Shown here one piece after another: positions 1 through 12,259 of a stretch of 64,000 bases of DNA. This DNA is from Trochalopteron elliotii (Eukaryota; Chordata; Aves; Passeriformes; Leiothrichidae): assembly GCA_024734555.1 (NCBI GenBank), contig JANPWX010000034.1, forward strand, positions 134,107 to 198,106, written 5' to 3'. Every line of letters starts with the position of its first letter. Position 1 is the stretch's first letter. Both the position numbers and the translations under genes were made by a program. Below the pieces are notes generated by a model that saw only the letters and a program-made list of their open reading frames with translations, did no database searches and was not told the origin of the DNA.

Positions 1-1377
1 GGCTGATTTGTCTGTAGAAGTGGCAGTGAGATCAGAAGTTCTACTAAGTGTCAACCTCTCTTCTTTTGGCTTCCTCTGCCATCTCTAGTATCCAGGGTTA
101 GGGCCTCATCAGAGGAAACTCTGGTTATCCCAGGCCACAGTGTGAACCTGTGCCTGCTTCTCTCCAGCCCTGGGTCAGTGGGATCCTGTGGTGGACCACA
201 GCTGTGCCAGCTGATCCCAGAATGGAGCTGCAGTGTTTGCATCTGTATTTGGGTGCAAAATACAGCAGGATTTATCCAGACTCAGGACACAGGAATAAAA
301 AGCTGCTCTCTGTTTTTGGCTATGGCTGTTTATCAAACTAGATATAATAACCATGAAAGTGAGAATTAGCTATGCTCAGATACTTCTATGGTTCAGCTGT
401 ATAATAACAGCACTAGAGGTTGCAATCATTGTGTGCTATTCAGGTACAAATCTACTTTTCTACCTCTCTTTCTAGCCCCCTGCACAGCACACCTGCCCCT
501 CTTTTCTCGAGTGTGACAAGACTGTCTCTAAATGGCTTTTGTCCCCTTTAGGGAGGTTTGCATTATTTAGTTCATCAATGACATAACCAGAACTGCTGGG
601 AGGGCTTGGATCAGCCTGGACCCTGGGAACAGCACTCCCTGTTTCTGTGGGTGGAGGAGAGTGCCAGCACCAGAAAGGAAACATGAATGGTTTCTTGGTA
701 TGAACTGCAAAATCACTGAATTTAATGATTTTGGCACAGCCCACAGTTCTTCCTCCAGGCCTAGCCTTGCCAGCAAACCTCCCAATGACAGAAAATGCAT
801 TTGTTATGATTTCTATAACAAGCTTAATTCTCTGAACAATCAGGTGTAACTGATGGAGATTGCCTTTCTCATTTGCTCAGTCTTGAAGCTTTCCTTGGAA
901 GATCTCCAGGAAAATTCTTTAATGATAATTTTTCTTCCACTTCACTTGCTCTTTATGAACTAGGACAATGAGTGGGCCATCCCTTTTTAAGCCTCCCTGA
1001 AGAGTATAGTAATATTTGACACCAAAGAGAACAGTGCATAATAAAAGAGAGCCATTAGCAAAGACTCCATTCCTGTCAAAAATTTGAAGACGCAGAGTGA
1101 TAAAAAGCACTGCAAGGATCTTCAGCACTTTTAAGGAAAATACACAATCTTCTCTGCAACCGAAACAAGAAACAGTTGCATTAAAGAGGACAACATTCTG
1201 TTGAAAGTAGAAGAAATGCAAGACACACCTTCAAACTTTGTGGATTTAATTACAAGATTATATATTTAATTACAAAGATTATGAGAGGGAGGCAAATACA
1301 TTCAGGAAAAGACAAATGCACAAAACATTGAACCTTTGATTTCATTGACCCTTTTAAATTATATTTAACTGTAGCTT
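1..1377. other. Unannotated stretch, no gene seen
   Basis: I see no gene here. The longest reading frame is about 100 codons on the minus strand (919-1221); it matches no family I know and has no splice or promoter context. A 20 bp unit built on atttaattacaagatta occurs twice in tandem at about 1244-1282, with one inserted A in the second copy. The rest is unique-looking A/T-leaning DNA. Confidence 0.6.
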
Positions 1378-1490
1378 AAAAAAAAACAGCAAAACAAAAC
1401 CAAAAAGAGCAATAGTAAAACAGCAAATAAGCAAACAAACAAAAAAACCCCAAAACAAACAAAAAAAACCAACAAACAAAACCCAAATCC
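1378..1490. repeat. A/C-rich low-complexity tract (AAAC-like)
   Basis: About 110 bases consist almost only of A and C, with irregular caaa, aaac and aaacc units and a few G interruptions. This is simple low-complexity DNA. It creates an artefactual minus-strand frame rich in Phe, Leu and Val. It may be the degraded tail of an old retroposon, but no body is recognisable next to it. Confidence 0.85.
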
Positions 1491-1610
1491 CAAATACCAG
1501 GGTATTAAGTGAGGTAAAAGGGAGCAAACATTTAGAACAGCCTTGACCACCTCAGAAACTTCTGCTTGAAAAGGTCTCTCCTCATGTATTGACGGTTCAC
1601 ATAAAATAGT

Positions 1611-1640
1611 GTATTAAGAGTATTTGTATTAAGAGTATTT
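1611..1640. repeat. Perfect 15 bp tandem duplication
   Basis: The unit gtattaagagtattt occurs twice with no mismatch and no spacer. Perfect identity suggests a recent replication-slippage duplication. Confidence 0.9.
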
Positions 1641-4600
1641 AATGAGAAGTAAGGCTGGTAGAGGTCTTTGCACACCTTTTGTTTACTGCACAAAAAATAA
1701 CTAAAATAGTACAATACACGGCCATAGCCACATGGTGCTAATGCTGTCACTGTAACCCAACTACCAATATCAGCAGGTTGTTTATAGCTTCCTGCCTAAA
1801 GACATTTATTTAGATAGTTACAGAGACTTTATTTGCTGCTTCTCTTTCTAGGGAGGTGATTGAATAGACGTGGGTGTAGCACCTTCTTCTTCAGAGAGTT
1901 TGATGTGAGGGAGAGAGGATTTTTTTCCCAGAAAACTGTTCTGTAGTTGTATATGAGACACACAAAATTCATTTGGAATTGCTATAAAAATGGAGAAAGA
2001 CAGAAACATAGTGACATACGGGGATATTGGAAAAAATTAGGAGCAAGATTACATTCTTCCCTGACTAAGCATTTTTATGAGGAGAAAAAATTAGAAATAG
2101 TTTTGGTTTGATTCCATCACAAATGCTGTTTCCCAGGAATATTATGAAGTCTCATGTCACAGGAACATGATTTTCACTGCCTTTTTGTTCATAAATCTAA
2201 AGAGAGGTGGGAAATACCCCACCACCACATATTTAGCAAATCTGGAAAAGTTGCAAATGTAAGGAACCTGAATTTCTCTTTACACATGGCATTTGCCTGG
2301 TTGTAGACTGTAAAAAAAAAAAAAAAAAAGACAGTAAAAACAATCAGATTGCAAAGGCAGTTACTTGAAAATATTGTGATGTCTCAACAAAAGCTGGCTG
2401 AGGTAATTCCTCATCTCTGAAAGAGAAGAAGTACTTAATGCAAAACTAAACACAGAAAATTTGGATCAAAAGGGTTGTAAAGAATTAATGAAGGAATGGA
2501 GCTTTAAGATAGCTGAAACGAAAGCCCACACACTTCTTTTGTCAGATGTCTCCATCAGTGCTGGTAGTTGGAGCAGGTTCCAAAAGCAGGAAACCTGTCC
2601 CAGGTCAGGAATGACCATGTCATGGTTTGGGTGTTTTCACTGCTATACAAGTCACGCCTTGGCACTGCTCTGGGGTGTCACAGGATGTTACACCAACGTT
2701 GGGCTTGATTTAGTTCCAGTCTCTCACTGCCTGATAGATATCCTCAAAGTAATAATTCCGCAGGGCTTTGGGCAATAGTCCAGTAATCCTCAAGAGACTG
2801 AAAGCTCCCTGAGGCATCATCTGCTATTCAGCATTACTAAACAATGTTGAAGCTCTGAACACTGCTCTTAGAAAAATTTATTATCCATGTCTGTTATAGC
2901 AATGTTAAGAAATCATCACCTGGGTTCAGGATCCTGCCATGGTGGGCCTGAGAAAAACACATTCCCTCATCCTCTTAGTGAACCATAAAAATGTCTTTCC
3001 AGGCCATTCATAACTGCCAGTATGAAATTCGCTTTTGTTTTGTGGGGTTTTTTTTTCAACTTATAATTATTTACATATAACTCTACTAATTTTAAGCCAA
3101 TTGCTTTGGGATTATTACTGTTTATCTTCTGAGCTCTAAGTTGTGAATAATGACATTTCCAGGCTTTTCTCATTAATCATAAAGCCATTAATGTGTTTAC
3201 GCTCAATCAGAGGCAGAGAAGAGCTGTGCGTGATCACAGAGACTTAAGCACAAGGGTTTGAAGAAATATTCTGAGTATTTTGAGCTTTGTGAAGAAAACT
3301 GGCATTGGCAGCTAGTGTTTTATACAGCTAAACCCTTTTACACTGTTACAGGTAGGATAACCACTTGCCACCAGCTGCTAAAGTCTATGTGTAAAAATAA
3401 GCTGCAAAGATGGGATAATGGTGTTGTCTATTTGCCAAATACCCTGCAGTAAATTTACTTTCACTGGTGGCACCAGGTTTTATATAGAGGCCTCTTACTG
3501 AAGTGCAAAACAATGTGATTTATACATCAGAGAAAGAACCTGAGTGTCAGATTAAGTCAGATTGTGCCACTTTTACCTTTAATGTGTTTGAAATTGGCCA
3601 TAGAGTATAAAGCATACAGTGTAGATAGAAACTTCAAATGCATACCTATGAGCTTGCTTGGCCAAGTCATTATTCAATGTGGAAGAACTGATAGTTTAAT
3701 TCAGCAAAAAATCCGGCTTAAATAACTTAGAGTTAGTACTTGGCAATGTCATTAGTGGGTTTTTTCCTTGCTTTTCAGTGTAAAGAGGCAGTTCTGCCTT
3801 CTCTAGTCAATGCAGGTAGTGCTCAAAGCGTGGTGGATGAGAATTAACTATCTCATTGTGGTTGTTTAACTCAATACATATTGATTTGTGGGTCCTGTGA
3901 CGTAAAAAAAGAAGACAAACTATATTAAACTTCTAGATAATGCTAAATAAGGATGGGCTTCACCCAATTAGATAAGAGAAGACACATCCCAGTATCACTC
4001 TTGTGGTAGGAATGTTAAAAGACATTGGCATCTGGAAACCGTAACTTACCAACATTGATATTCCCTTGGCTAGTTTGATCTCTGGCCAAGCTGGCTCACT
4101 GGCATGGAAGTCATCACAGCCAAATCAATCCTGCCTGTTCCAGACGGAGTTCAGTTCAGTGGTAATAGCTAAAGACATCTCAAGACCCTGTGGCTGATAC
4201 TATTGACTGGTATTTAAGAGAATTATCTCCAACTCTGCTGCAGAGTTTGTGTATCACATTTTACAGACCCAGGCATCCCTTTTCTGTGCATCTGCCTGAG
4301 GGGTAAAGGCCTTGAGCACCCCATCAGGGTTCTGCAGCCTTAATGTCCACATGGGGATTTCCACAGCGTGTTGTGACCCCTTGTGGCACACAGATCTAAG
4401 TTTCTGTGAGGCAGAAGAGGCCAGTGAGTATCTGCCTCTTCTGCTGGTCCTTCATCATGGTGTAATGAGGCATGTATGTGGACCTGGAAGATGTGCCTTA
4501 GTTCTGCTGGGCTGGTAATGTCAAATTAAGTGTCACAAGCCATCTCCACTGAGCTGGGTGAAAATTTCACTCACTTAGTGAAATTATTGAACCATGAGGA

Positions 4601-5973
4601 GGAGGAGGAGAAGAACCATGCAGGTGAGGGCAGCAGAAAGGGAAGGGACGCTCCCTCTTCATGGCAGCCTTTATTTAAACCAACTGAGAAACCACATTTA
4701 CCTTTGCCATCCACATTTCTCACTAATTCATTCTGTTCCATAAACTGGTTTCCTGTACTCAAGCACATGGGAATTCTTCCCAGATTATAATATTCTACTT
4801 TATATCTACTTTATTATCATGTTCTACTTTATAACCAGAGCATAATGGAAATGCTTATAGACTGTGCCCTTATTGCAAGTTACACTGGTGGCTCCAAGGA
4901 CAGGGTGTGGCCCTTTTGCTGTGACGTTGTCTGTGAGGGGATCAGCAAGTGCCTGGCCCTGTTCTGTTGTTCTGATTTTTTCTGGTCAAGTTGTGTTTCT
5001 TCACATCTTTCTTTGGATGCTAAACATTTTATTTTAGTGTGACACATTCAGGTGAAAATTAACAACTAATATTGCATTAAAATAATCATTTTACTTCAGT
5101 AAAAATAGATGCATAATTAGATGCAGTGTTTACTGCAAGACATAACTGACCTAGTCTATCTGGCAAAGAATCTCATCTTTTGAAGTCAGGTATGTTGAGC
5201 ATTTCTCATGGAAACAGAGCACTTATAATTACGTAAGAGTTTACTGTGGATATTTTATTACAGCACCAAAATAAAAGCCCTGCTGCACTCTCCCACTCTA
5301 CCACAAGCCAATCCAGACTCATCCATGAGGTCGCATGCAGAACTGATTCTCCCCTGTGTGAAACAGTAAGATGCTCCTCTGGTGGTATTTGTACCCTTCA
5401 AGCCTATGAAAATCTATATTTTGTGGGGCTGTATAGAGAATTCCAAGTAGGAATTAACTTGCAGAGAAGTGTTCCTAATGCTCTACAGTCTCTTGGACCC
5501 ATTTCCGTCTGCTCCAGGAGAATGACACAAAATGCTTGAATTACTCTGGCCTCAAAGCAGCAGAGTTACCCACTCTCTTCTCCAGTCACTGCACCTCAGC
5601 AGAGATTCTGCTGAGGGTTATTAATGCAAACAGATCCCTGTGGGGATAATCTCGTGGGGAGGGCCAGGTGGCCACTAGCTGAGGTTATAACTGGTTTGTG
5701 GAGCACATCTTTACCTGTTGAACCAGTCCAATATTCCTATTTTCCATCTCATAAAGATTTCTAGGATGCCGCTGGCATTCTGAACCATACCTATGGTACG
5801 TTTTTCCACTCAGCCTCTTTAATTCTCTCATTTGCCTCTATTTTGCTTCACTGTTCCCACACTGACTGGTATTTAAGAGAATAAGTCACAATTAGTGCTC
5901 ATTATTTGGACATAAGAATGTCCAAGGACAGAGAGTCAGATTTCTAAAAGATTTGACAGGAGTTATGAACAAT
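1641..5973. other. Unannotated stretch, no gene seen
   Basis: No gene is supported. The longest frames are about 105 codons (2461-2778, plus) and 97 codons (5246-5539, plus); neither resembles a known family. An A18 run lies at 2312-2329 and a (GAG)n-like run at 4596-4613. The 20-mer beginning tgactggtatttaag occurs at both 4204-4223 and 5863-5882, with no similarity in the flanks. Confidence 0.55.
2312..2329. repeat. Poly-A run (A18)
   Basis: Eighteen consecutive A residues. I looked upstream for a retrocopy or SINE body and saw none, so this is recorded only as a homopolymer. Confidence 0.9.
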
Positions 5974-6048
5974 CTTTCTCTTTTCTTTTTTTTTTTTTAA
6001 TTTTCCTTATTCTGTTTTCCTCATTTTCTTTTTCAGCTTTTTCTCTCC
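5974..6048. repeat. T-rich pyrimidine tract
   Basis: About 75 bases are dominated by T with some C, and end in ttctttttcag. The last part resembles a 3' splice acceptor, but the sequence after it carries no convincing exon and no paired donor. I treat it as low-complexity DNA. Confidence 0.7.
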
Positions 6049-6877
6049 AAAACAGGTAGAATGGTAGGAACAATTTTATATTGATGCACAGTTTTGGTGC
6101 ATGTTCGGTGAAAGTTTAGTGGTATTCTTTGAAAAGTTTTAACCTCAAGAGGATCTGTAAAAAGTTGTGCTGAAGGGAAAAATTATCAAAGACCAACTCA
6201 TGAGCTGGCAGTGTAGAACAATAAAAAGAGTGTGAAGTAAAATATCTTCAGTTCTGTACTGAAGCATTTAGCTTGCAACAATATGGCTTCTGACAACAAC
6301 AGAAGACAGGAATTAAAAAGAAAGTGAAGCATTCACCCTCTTCCAGGGTGCTCTCACCAATTTTACAAGGTAGGACATCAAGCAAGAAAAAAACCACTAC
6401 AATATCAAGGAAACAGTCCCTGAAACATTCCAGGGCATGTAAATGTTAATAATGCCTGACAACAACCTTCTGACTTAGTTGGCAGTGCCCAAGTGTAATT
6501 TTTTTGGTAAAAAGGAGCAAGACTTTGGGAGAAATGGAGGGTTTTTTCAAGCAACATTGAATAAAGCATCTTCACTGGAGATATCTCTCAAAAAAAGTTT
6601 TTTAATGCAATTTCCCTTCAAGTCCTCCACAGGATATTTCCTATCTCTCTTGCCAAAAAACATCTAATAGCAAAAGAAAGAATCCCGAAGGCTTAAAGAA
6701 TCCAAAGAGGATTTTGCAATCTGAGTTCCCAAATTCCACAATTCCCCAAAGTCCAAGAACTCCCCAACTTTTATTTTCTAAAATAGTCTCAAAAAGTAGA
6801 ACAGAATTTCTGGAAGAAATGAAAGAGGCATGTAAAGTGTTTCCCTCTGCAGCAGGATGTGATCCCATCATGGTGAC

Positions 6878-6915
6878 ACATTATCTGAGATAATGTAGCT
6901 TCTACATTATCTGAG
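6878..6915. repeat. Hairpin with nested direct repeat
   Basis: The 12-mer acattatctgag occurs at 6878-6889 and again at 6904-6915. Between and overlapping them, agataatgtag (6888-6898) pairs perfectly with ctacattatct (6902-6912) across a 3 base loop. The segment can therefore fold as a tight 11 bp stem. The function is unknown; it is far too short for a microRNA precursor. Confidence 0.8.
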
Positions 6916-8384
6916 CATCCTCAAATGATGTGTTAGAAACTGTTTGACACCTTGGCAAATCCATATGCAAATAAATATCTGGCCTGAATTTTACCAGTGT
7001 GTCTGAGAGAAGAAGAGGATGTGGATAAAAAATAGCCACTCACAGAGTTTTCTCTTCCAGAAAAGCTCAGATTTGCCCTGCTTATTTCCAGTTGTGGTTA
7101 AAGTGACCCAGAAGATGTCAAAAACTGTTTCCTGTGTGATTATTTCCCAAAGTTACCTCTACAATGTTAGGAGGCTCCTCCTGCTTCTCAGACGAGTCTG
7201 TCCTCTCCCTTTGAGCAGTTCCACTTCCTCACTCATGCCTGTAACCTGAATTAACTTTAGAAAGTCGTGCTCTTCTCAGGTCCACAATGGAAGGAGACAC
7301 TCTGGTGTGGATAGGAGCCAGACAATCCATGTGGATCATTTACCATCCACAAAGCATACAAATTGCTACTGTGCTGTCTGCTTTTATCTGGGTCATGCAG
7401 GTCAGAGATGTTTAAGATACTTATAGAAAGGTAAGAGAGGCAGTCATCAGATTTTTCTAAATCACCTGACATGCATTGAAATGAAAGACAAACAGCCATC
7501 AAGGTACTTTACAAAACCTATTCAATACTAACATGCAAAAATGCTTTTTAATATCTAGCCTGCATATTGTCTTAGGCAGAGACAAAATATATGTAATTAT
7601 TTTAAATGAAAGCATGCTTTAGTGGAAAATTATTTTCACCTACTTCTAAAAAGAGACAGAACTTCTTGTTTCTGCACAGCTCTGTGGGTCAGGAGAACAC
7701 AAATGAACTACTGGACAGCTTCCCTTTCCCCATGCAAATCTGCGGGTTCAAGTCCAATTTTACAAAAGACAACATGTGGGAAAAAAAAAAGGGGCAAACC
7801 ACTTTTTCTATGTGACACACTTTCATTTTTTCTTTAGCTGTCTCAGAGAACATCTGTCCTCACTCTGCAGACCTTCCTCCCATCTTATGCTGACCAAGGA
7901 CACAGAGTGGGAAACCCAAACCCATACAAGGAATGTGCCACATCACAAGTGTGCAGTGGAGTGTGGCTGCTGCCTCCCTGCTTTAGACACCTCCTCTAGC
8001 AGAGGATTTGTGAAGTACCTTTTCTCCTCTGATATTTACTTTTTCCTGTGTACCACAGGAAAGGAAATGCTCCACATGACACAGAGAAAGCTGATCCAGT
8101 TTCCTACTCTTACACAAACAAACATAAAAGAAAAATCCCTTCTGCAACCTCGATGCAGAAAAGTCACAATAATAGGGGCTAAAAACCCTAATGCCACAAG
8201 GAACACCCAGTACATCTTCCTTATGACATCTCTAACATTAACAATTCTCCATCGTTCTTCCCTCCTAGCAGCCAAATTTTGGCTTAAAAATAGGGAAAAT
8301 TAATCTTTCCTGTTCCCTGAGATAGCCAGGAGGAATCCTAAATCAAAGGGTTAATATGGCATAAACATGATGTCCATGGACAGC

Positions 8385-8401
8385 AAAAAAAAAAAAAAAA
8401 A
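8385..8401. repeat. Poly-A run (A17)
   Basis: A homopolymer of seventeen A residues. The upstream kilobase contains no recognisable retrocopy or SINE, so a retroposon tail is possible but unsupported. Confidence 0.9.
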
Positions 8402-9525
8402 GGGATTTTGCTTTGTTTTTTGGAGTTCTTGGAGCAAAACTACTTCCATTCATTTAAAACACAATGATTTAAAAATCCTCTGTAAGCAAACTGGACCATC
8501 TCTTTTGGAAAATCTTTCATGCTACTTAAACTTTTATGTGAAGAAATATTTGTTTTTCAGCAACCTGATGGGGTTTGCCCTTCTCATGCTTGCCCTCAGC
8601 ACCACCACCAATGTGACTGGCAAAGGCCAGGGTACCTACCAACTGCTAGAAAGTAATGAAACAGGGTCTGATCTATCTCCCCTCTTTCTCTGATGGATGT
8701 GGACAAGGACATATCATTGTTCTGGATCATGGCAACCTGGGAGATCCTTCCCTTGTATGAGTTCTAATGTTCCCAACTTTATTCCTCCTTCTGACTTGTA
8801 TTAACTTCTTATTCAGAAAAAACAAATGGATATTATTTTAAGTAGAAACTTTGCACAATAAAATGTACTTTTGTACCACCAGGAAAAACTCCTAGGCAAA
8901 CACATTTACTAGACCTTGTGGCCAATGGGCTGTTAAAAACATTCCTTGCAGTGTGCAGAAACTTAAGTGAAGATTTAAACGATGAGAGATTTAAGGACTT
9001 GCATAAATGTGCCTAAGTCAGATCTTCATCTTGTTGAATTCTTTTTCGTGGAATTTCACAAATCTTCAGCTTTTCTCTTTTGCAAAGTGAACACTATGTA
9101 TATTTTATATTTGTGTTAAAAAAATAAAGCAAACAAACAGGAAAAAAATTCTCCAAAGATTCAACCAAGCTTGCAGTGCTGCTCCAAATAAATAAGCTCA
9201 GATGTAACATTATGCAGATCAGTTCATTTGAGATCAGCTTTCAGGTGTTACAGTGATGATAATGGGATAATTTACAAGGGGATAAAATCATATAACCCTA
9301 TGTAAGGCAGGGAAGGATGTAAGACAAGCAAAATATGTGTTGGATTCCTGCTCAGGGCTTCTCCTCTTTGGCTTTGCCAGATCTCCCTCTGACACAACCA
9401 AAAGCTCTGGGTATGCAAAGAGCAAAGCAGGCTGCCAAAAAATAATACATAATGCATTTGACTGACTTTAAAGATGACTTAGTTTTTCTTGCCAGACTTT
9501 TTCTGATTATTTCTCTGCTGCTTTA

Positions 9526-9553
9526 AGACAAGCAGAATGTGTTCTGCTTGTCT
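9526..9553. repeat. Perfect 12 bp inverted repeat, 4 base loop
   Basis: agacaagcagaa (9526-9537) and ttctgcttgtct (9542-9553) are exact reverse complements separated by tgtg. No transcription unit is visible around it. The run of T expected after an intrinsic terminator is absent and would not be relevant in a vertebrate. Confidence 0.85.
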
Positions 9554-9962
9554 ACACCTTGTTTCCAGACTGTACACAATTTTGCTTTTTAGGCTGATAT
9601 TTATCATTCTGTGTTTACCTTTAAAAAGAGAATCTCTTTCCAGTAGTTGTAGTTATTAATTCTTTCATCTCCCTCCCTATTTGTTTCATCTGCATTGTGC
9701 TGCTACATGGTTTATATTCATTATTGTGCTATTATTTGCCTCAAATATGTTTCACACTGTTGCATGAATTATTTCTGACAGCTGAACAAAGGCAAGATGT
9801 TAATGCAAGGAAGTCATCTGCAGAAAGTGCCATTAAACAAGGGCAGGGATGTCTGTGCAATGTACCCTATCCAAAGAGGAACAGTAAAAATTGGGAATCA
9901 TCAGGCTGTGGGTGTCATCACACTGACAAAACCAACAGCACTGGGAAGTCATGGAGCAGTGC

Positions 9963-10585
9963 TGTGACTTAAACCCTGCTGGAATTAGAGAAATTAAGCA
10001 CCATGAAGGCTCTTACTCAACCCTGCTCTCTTCCCTCCCCACCCCTGTGGAATGAGGAGGAGAATCAAAAGTACAACATGTAAGTTGAGATAAGAACAGT
10101 TTAATAATTGAAAAAAAGGAAAATACAAAATCAATGGTAAATAATAATAATAGCAATGATGATAATGAAAAGGGAAAGAAAACAACCCACAAAAAAAAGT
10201 GATGCAACAATACAGTTGCTCAGCACCCACTGACTGATGGCAGATCCCCCTTCCTGAACCCATATCAGTCCCTGCTTACAGGAACTTTCCCCAGTTTATA
10301 TCCTGGACATGCATTCCATGATATGGAATATTGTTCAAGTCACCTGTCCCAGCTCTGCTCCCTCCCAGTTTTGGACACTGATTATATGCCATACACGCCT
10401 CATCCTTGATATCAGACCTACCCATGGCTTATGTTTCATTCTCAAGTCCCTGATGTATTACTCAATAGGTTTCAGTTCTGGAACTGTAATCTTAAAACCC
10501 CACTTGGTCACAGGGCATGTAATAACATTCAAAAACCTCCATCATGCCAGAAAAGTTATCCTTTCTACCTCAGTGAGCACAAAAC
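9963..10585 (-). mobile_element. Solo LTR of an avian endogenous retrovirus (ERVL/ERVK-like)
   Basis: Read on the minus strand, this segment follows the layout I know from bird LTRs. There is a U3 part with a gggagggagc motif and a palindromic ccatatcatgg segment, a TATA box (TATAAA, reverse of 10295-10300) inside gatataaactgg, an AAT/ATT-rich stretch, a polyadenylation signal ATTAAA (reverse of 10100-10105) about 190 bases later, then a G-rich segment. The 3' end reads ...gggtttaagtcaca, close to the usual terminal ...ggtttaaccacgaca, so the right terminus (plus-strand 9963, beginning tgtg) is well placed. The U3 start near 10585 is approximate because that part is diverged. No gag, pol or env remnant and no second LTR is present, so it is a solo LTR left by recombination. 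I could not confirm target-site duplications. The family is uncertain. Confidence 0.8.
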
Positions 10586-11815
10586 TGCACTCTCTTTTAA
10601 GGTTGCTTAACTTTCAGCTGTTAAAACTGAAGCAGTCACTTACCAAAAGCACTTACATATATCACAGAAGCAATAAAAAGCTAATGTCTGTTCATTTATT
10701 TGTCTTCTGAAAGATGGCCTGAGTGCTACCTCACTCAGCACTGGGAGGTATGAGTAACTCCCAAGCATAGATATAGATAAATACATATATTATTCCTTAT
10801 TACTGACAATTGTACATGAATGCAGTAGGGGCATTTGGAGTTCACTGTGCAAATGAGAAAGGGCCAGGACCTGAGTCCTTTTAGCTGAGGAAAAGTCACC
10901 CTATTCAAAAGGGTTGGACACAGCAGAGCAAGAATCTCCTGATCCTATTCACAAATGGAGAAAGCATAACCCTGTCAAACACTCACCTTTTGTAGCTCTA
11001 TGCCCATTCACCCTCTTCTCACACAGAAACCACAGCTGTCCACAGGTAAAGAATTCCAGCTCACCATGTTGGCTCCTATTCAAAGTTCATTCAGATTTTT
11101 ATGGGTGGTTCTGTTTTCCCATTCATAATCCTGACAAATAATGACAGAGTTCAGACATCCATGTGAAGATTTCATAGGAGACACTACAAAATAACCAAGA
11201 TGTTCCATGCAGGCTGGTGAGGTGTTTCTTCTCTTTGCTTTGGGAAACACCAAACAGGAGTTGAACATGGATTCACTGTTGTCTGAGAAAGGGGAATGCT
11301 GTAGGAGAACCAGAGACACTGAGATCCTCTCTGTGAAGTAAATGTTAACAATAGATTTGAGTAGTTGGGTTTTTAATATTTCTATTTATTTATTTATTCA
11401 TTTGAAATGTTGTAGTGCAAGGTTTCAATCTTCTCCCAGCTGCAGTTGCAAGAAATTTAGAAAAAAAAATCCTCTGTGTGTTGCATTTTTCTTTTTATTT
11501 TTTTTTACTGATGAAGTCCATCTCGGTCACCATTTTTCCAGTAGGTGACCATTTTGCCCTTGAAGAAAGACTTGTTATTAATCACTTCATGTTCTGCAAG
11601 AAGACACAAGGGCTCCTGAAGTTCCCTGGCCATGGTGTGCCAACCTAGAGAGCTGATAAACAGCTACAGACAGATCAAACATCCAGTGAGACAAACCCTT
11701 TTCTCCTTTACTCTCTGTGGAAGCTGGCTGAAACTTAGAAGCTGTGAGGGATGTAAATCCAGGCAGGGTTTGTCAAAGTCTTTTCTTGGGAGTCATTCCT
11801 TAGCTCCAAAAGCAA

Positions 11816-11828
11816 TGACCTTTGACAT
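11816..11828 (-). promoter_or_regulatory. Possible DR1 nuclear receptor half-site pair
   Basis: On the minus strand the sequence reads atgtca-a-aggtca: one perfect AGGTCA half-site and one with a single mismatch, spaced by one base. DR1 spacing is used by HNF4, PPAR/RXR and COUP-TF. A single such site is expected by chance several times in a window this size, and no promoter is visible nearby. Confidence 0.2.
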
Positions 11829-12231
11829 CCTTACTCTTAAAGACATATTTGGAAGGACTAAGTTGCTAATAATAATGGTCTCCTGAGCAGAAATCTGCCA
11901 CCAAGAGGCTCTCTGTGCTCACATTTCCCATGAATTTCAGTTTTCCCACCCCAGTGCAAGTGCTCATCCCAAATCACCACCCTTGTGGTTCACAGCAGGA
12001 TTGGAATGTCCGAGTTTAGTCACAATTGCCTGGTGAGTTTTCTTGATTCTTTAGCAGTGAGTTAGGAGACCTGAACAAGACAAATCCCTTTTTGACTTGG
12101 TGCTAGCAGAGAAACATTTCCTTCATCACCATTCTAAGGGCACTTGGCTGTTTTCCATCCTTTCTTCCACGGGCTTCACTCTGAAAACTCATCCACCACA
12201 TTCCCATCTTGATGAATTCCCCTTTAGCTCT

Positions 12232-12259
12232 CCAATATCAGTGCTGTGTCTGATATTGG
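12232..12259. repeat. Perfect 10 bp inverted repeat, 8 base loop
   Basis: ccaatatcag (12232-12241) and ctgatattgg (12250-12259) are exact reverse complements flanking tgctgtgt. One further G-T pair can form outside. The function is unknown and chance origin cannot be excluded. Confidence 0.8.

Larger units (their letters stand above)
6049..9962. other. Unannotated stretch, no gene seen
   Basis: This stretch holds the longest gap-free reading frame of the window, 175 codons at 7776-8303 (plus). Its translation shows no domain, signal peptide or repeat that I recognise, and its composition (rich in Phe, His, Ser, Thr and Cys) is typical of a chance frame. An A17 run lies at 8385-8401. Two short hairpins are listed separately. 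Confidence 0.55.

Noticed and set aside
2312..2329. A18 run as the tail of a processed retrocopy
   Set aside because: No recognisable coding remnant upstream and no flanking target duplication seen. The same judgement applies to the A17 run at 8385-8401 and the T18 run at 31602-31619.
4204..5882. Shared 20-mer tgactggtatttaag... at 4204 and 5863 as a duplication
   Set aside because: Similarity does not extend beyond 20 bases on either side, so a coincidence or a very short template switch cannot be told apart.
7776..8303. Longest gap-free ORF (175 codons, plus strand) as a gene
   Set aside because: No recognisable domain, chance-like composition, no clear splice or promoter context. One frame of this length is expected by chance in six frames of 64 kb at this base composition (rough estimate).
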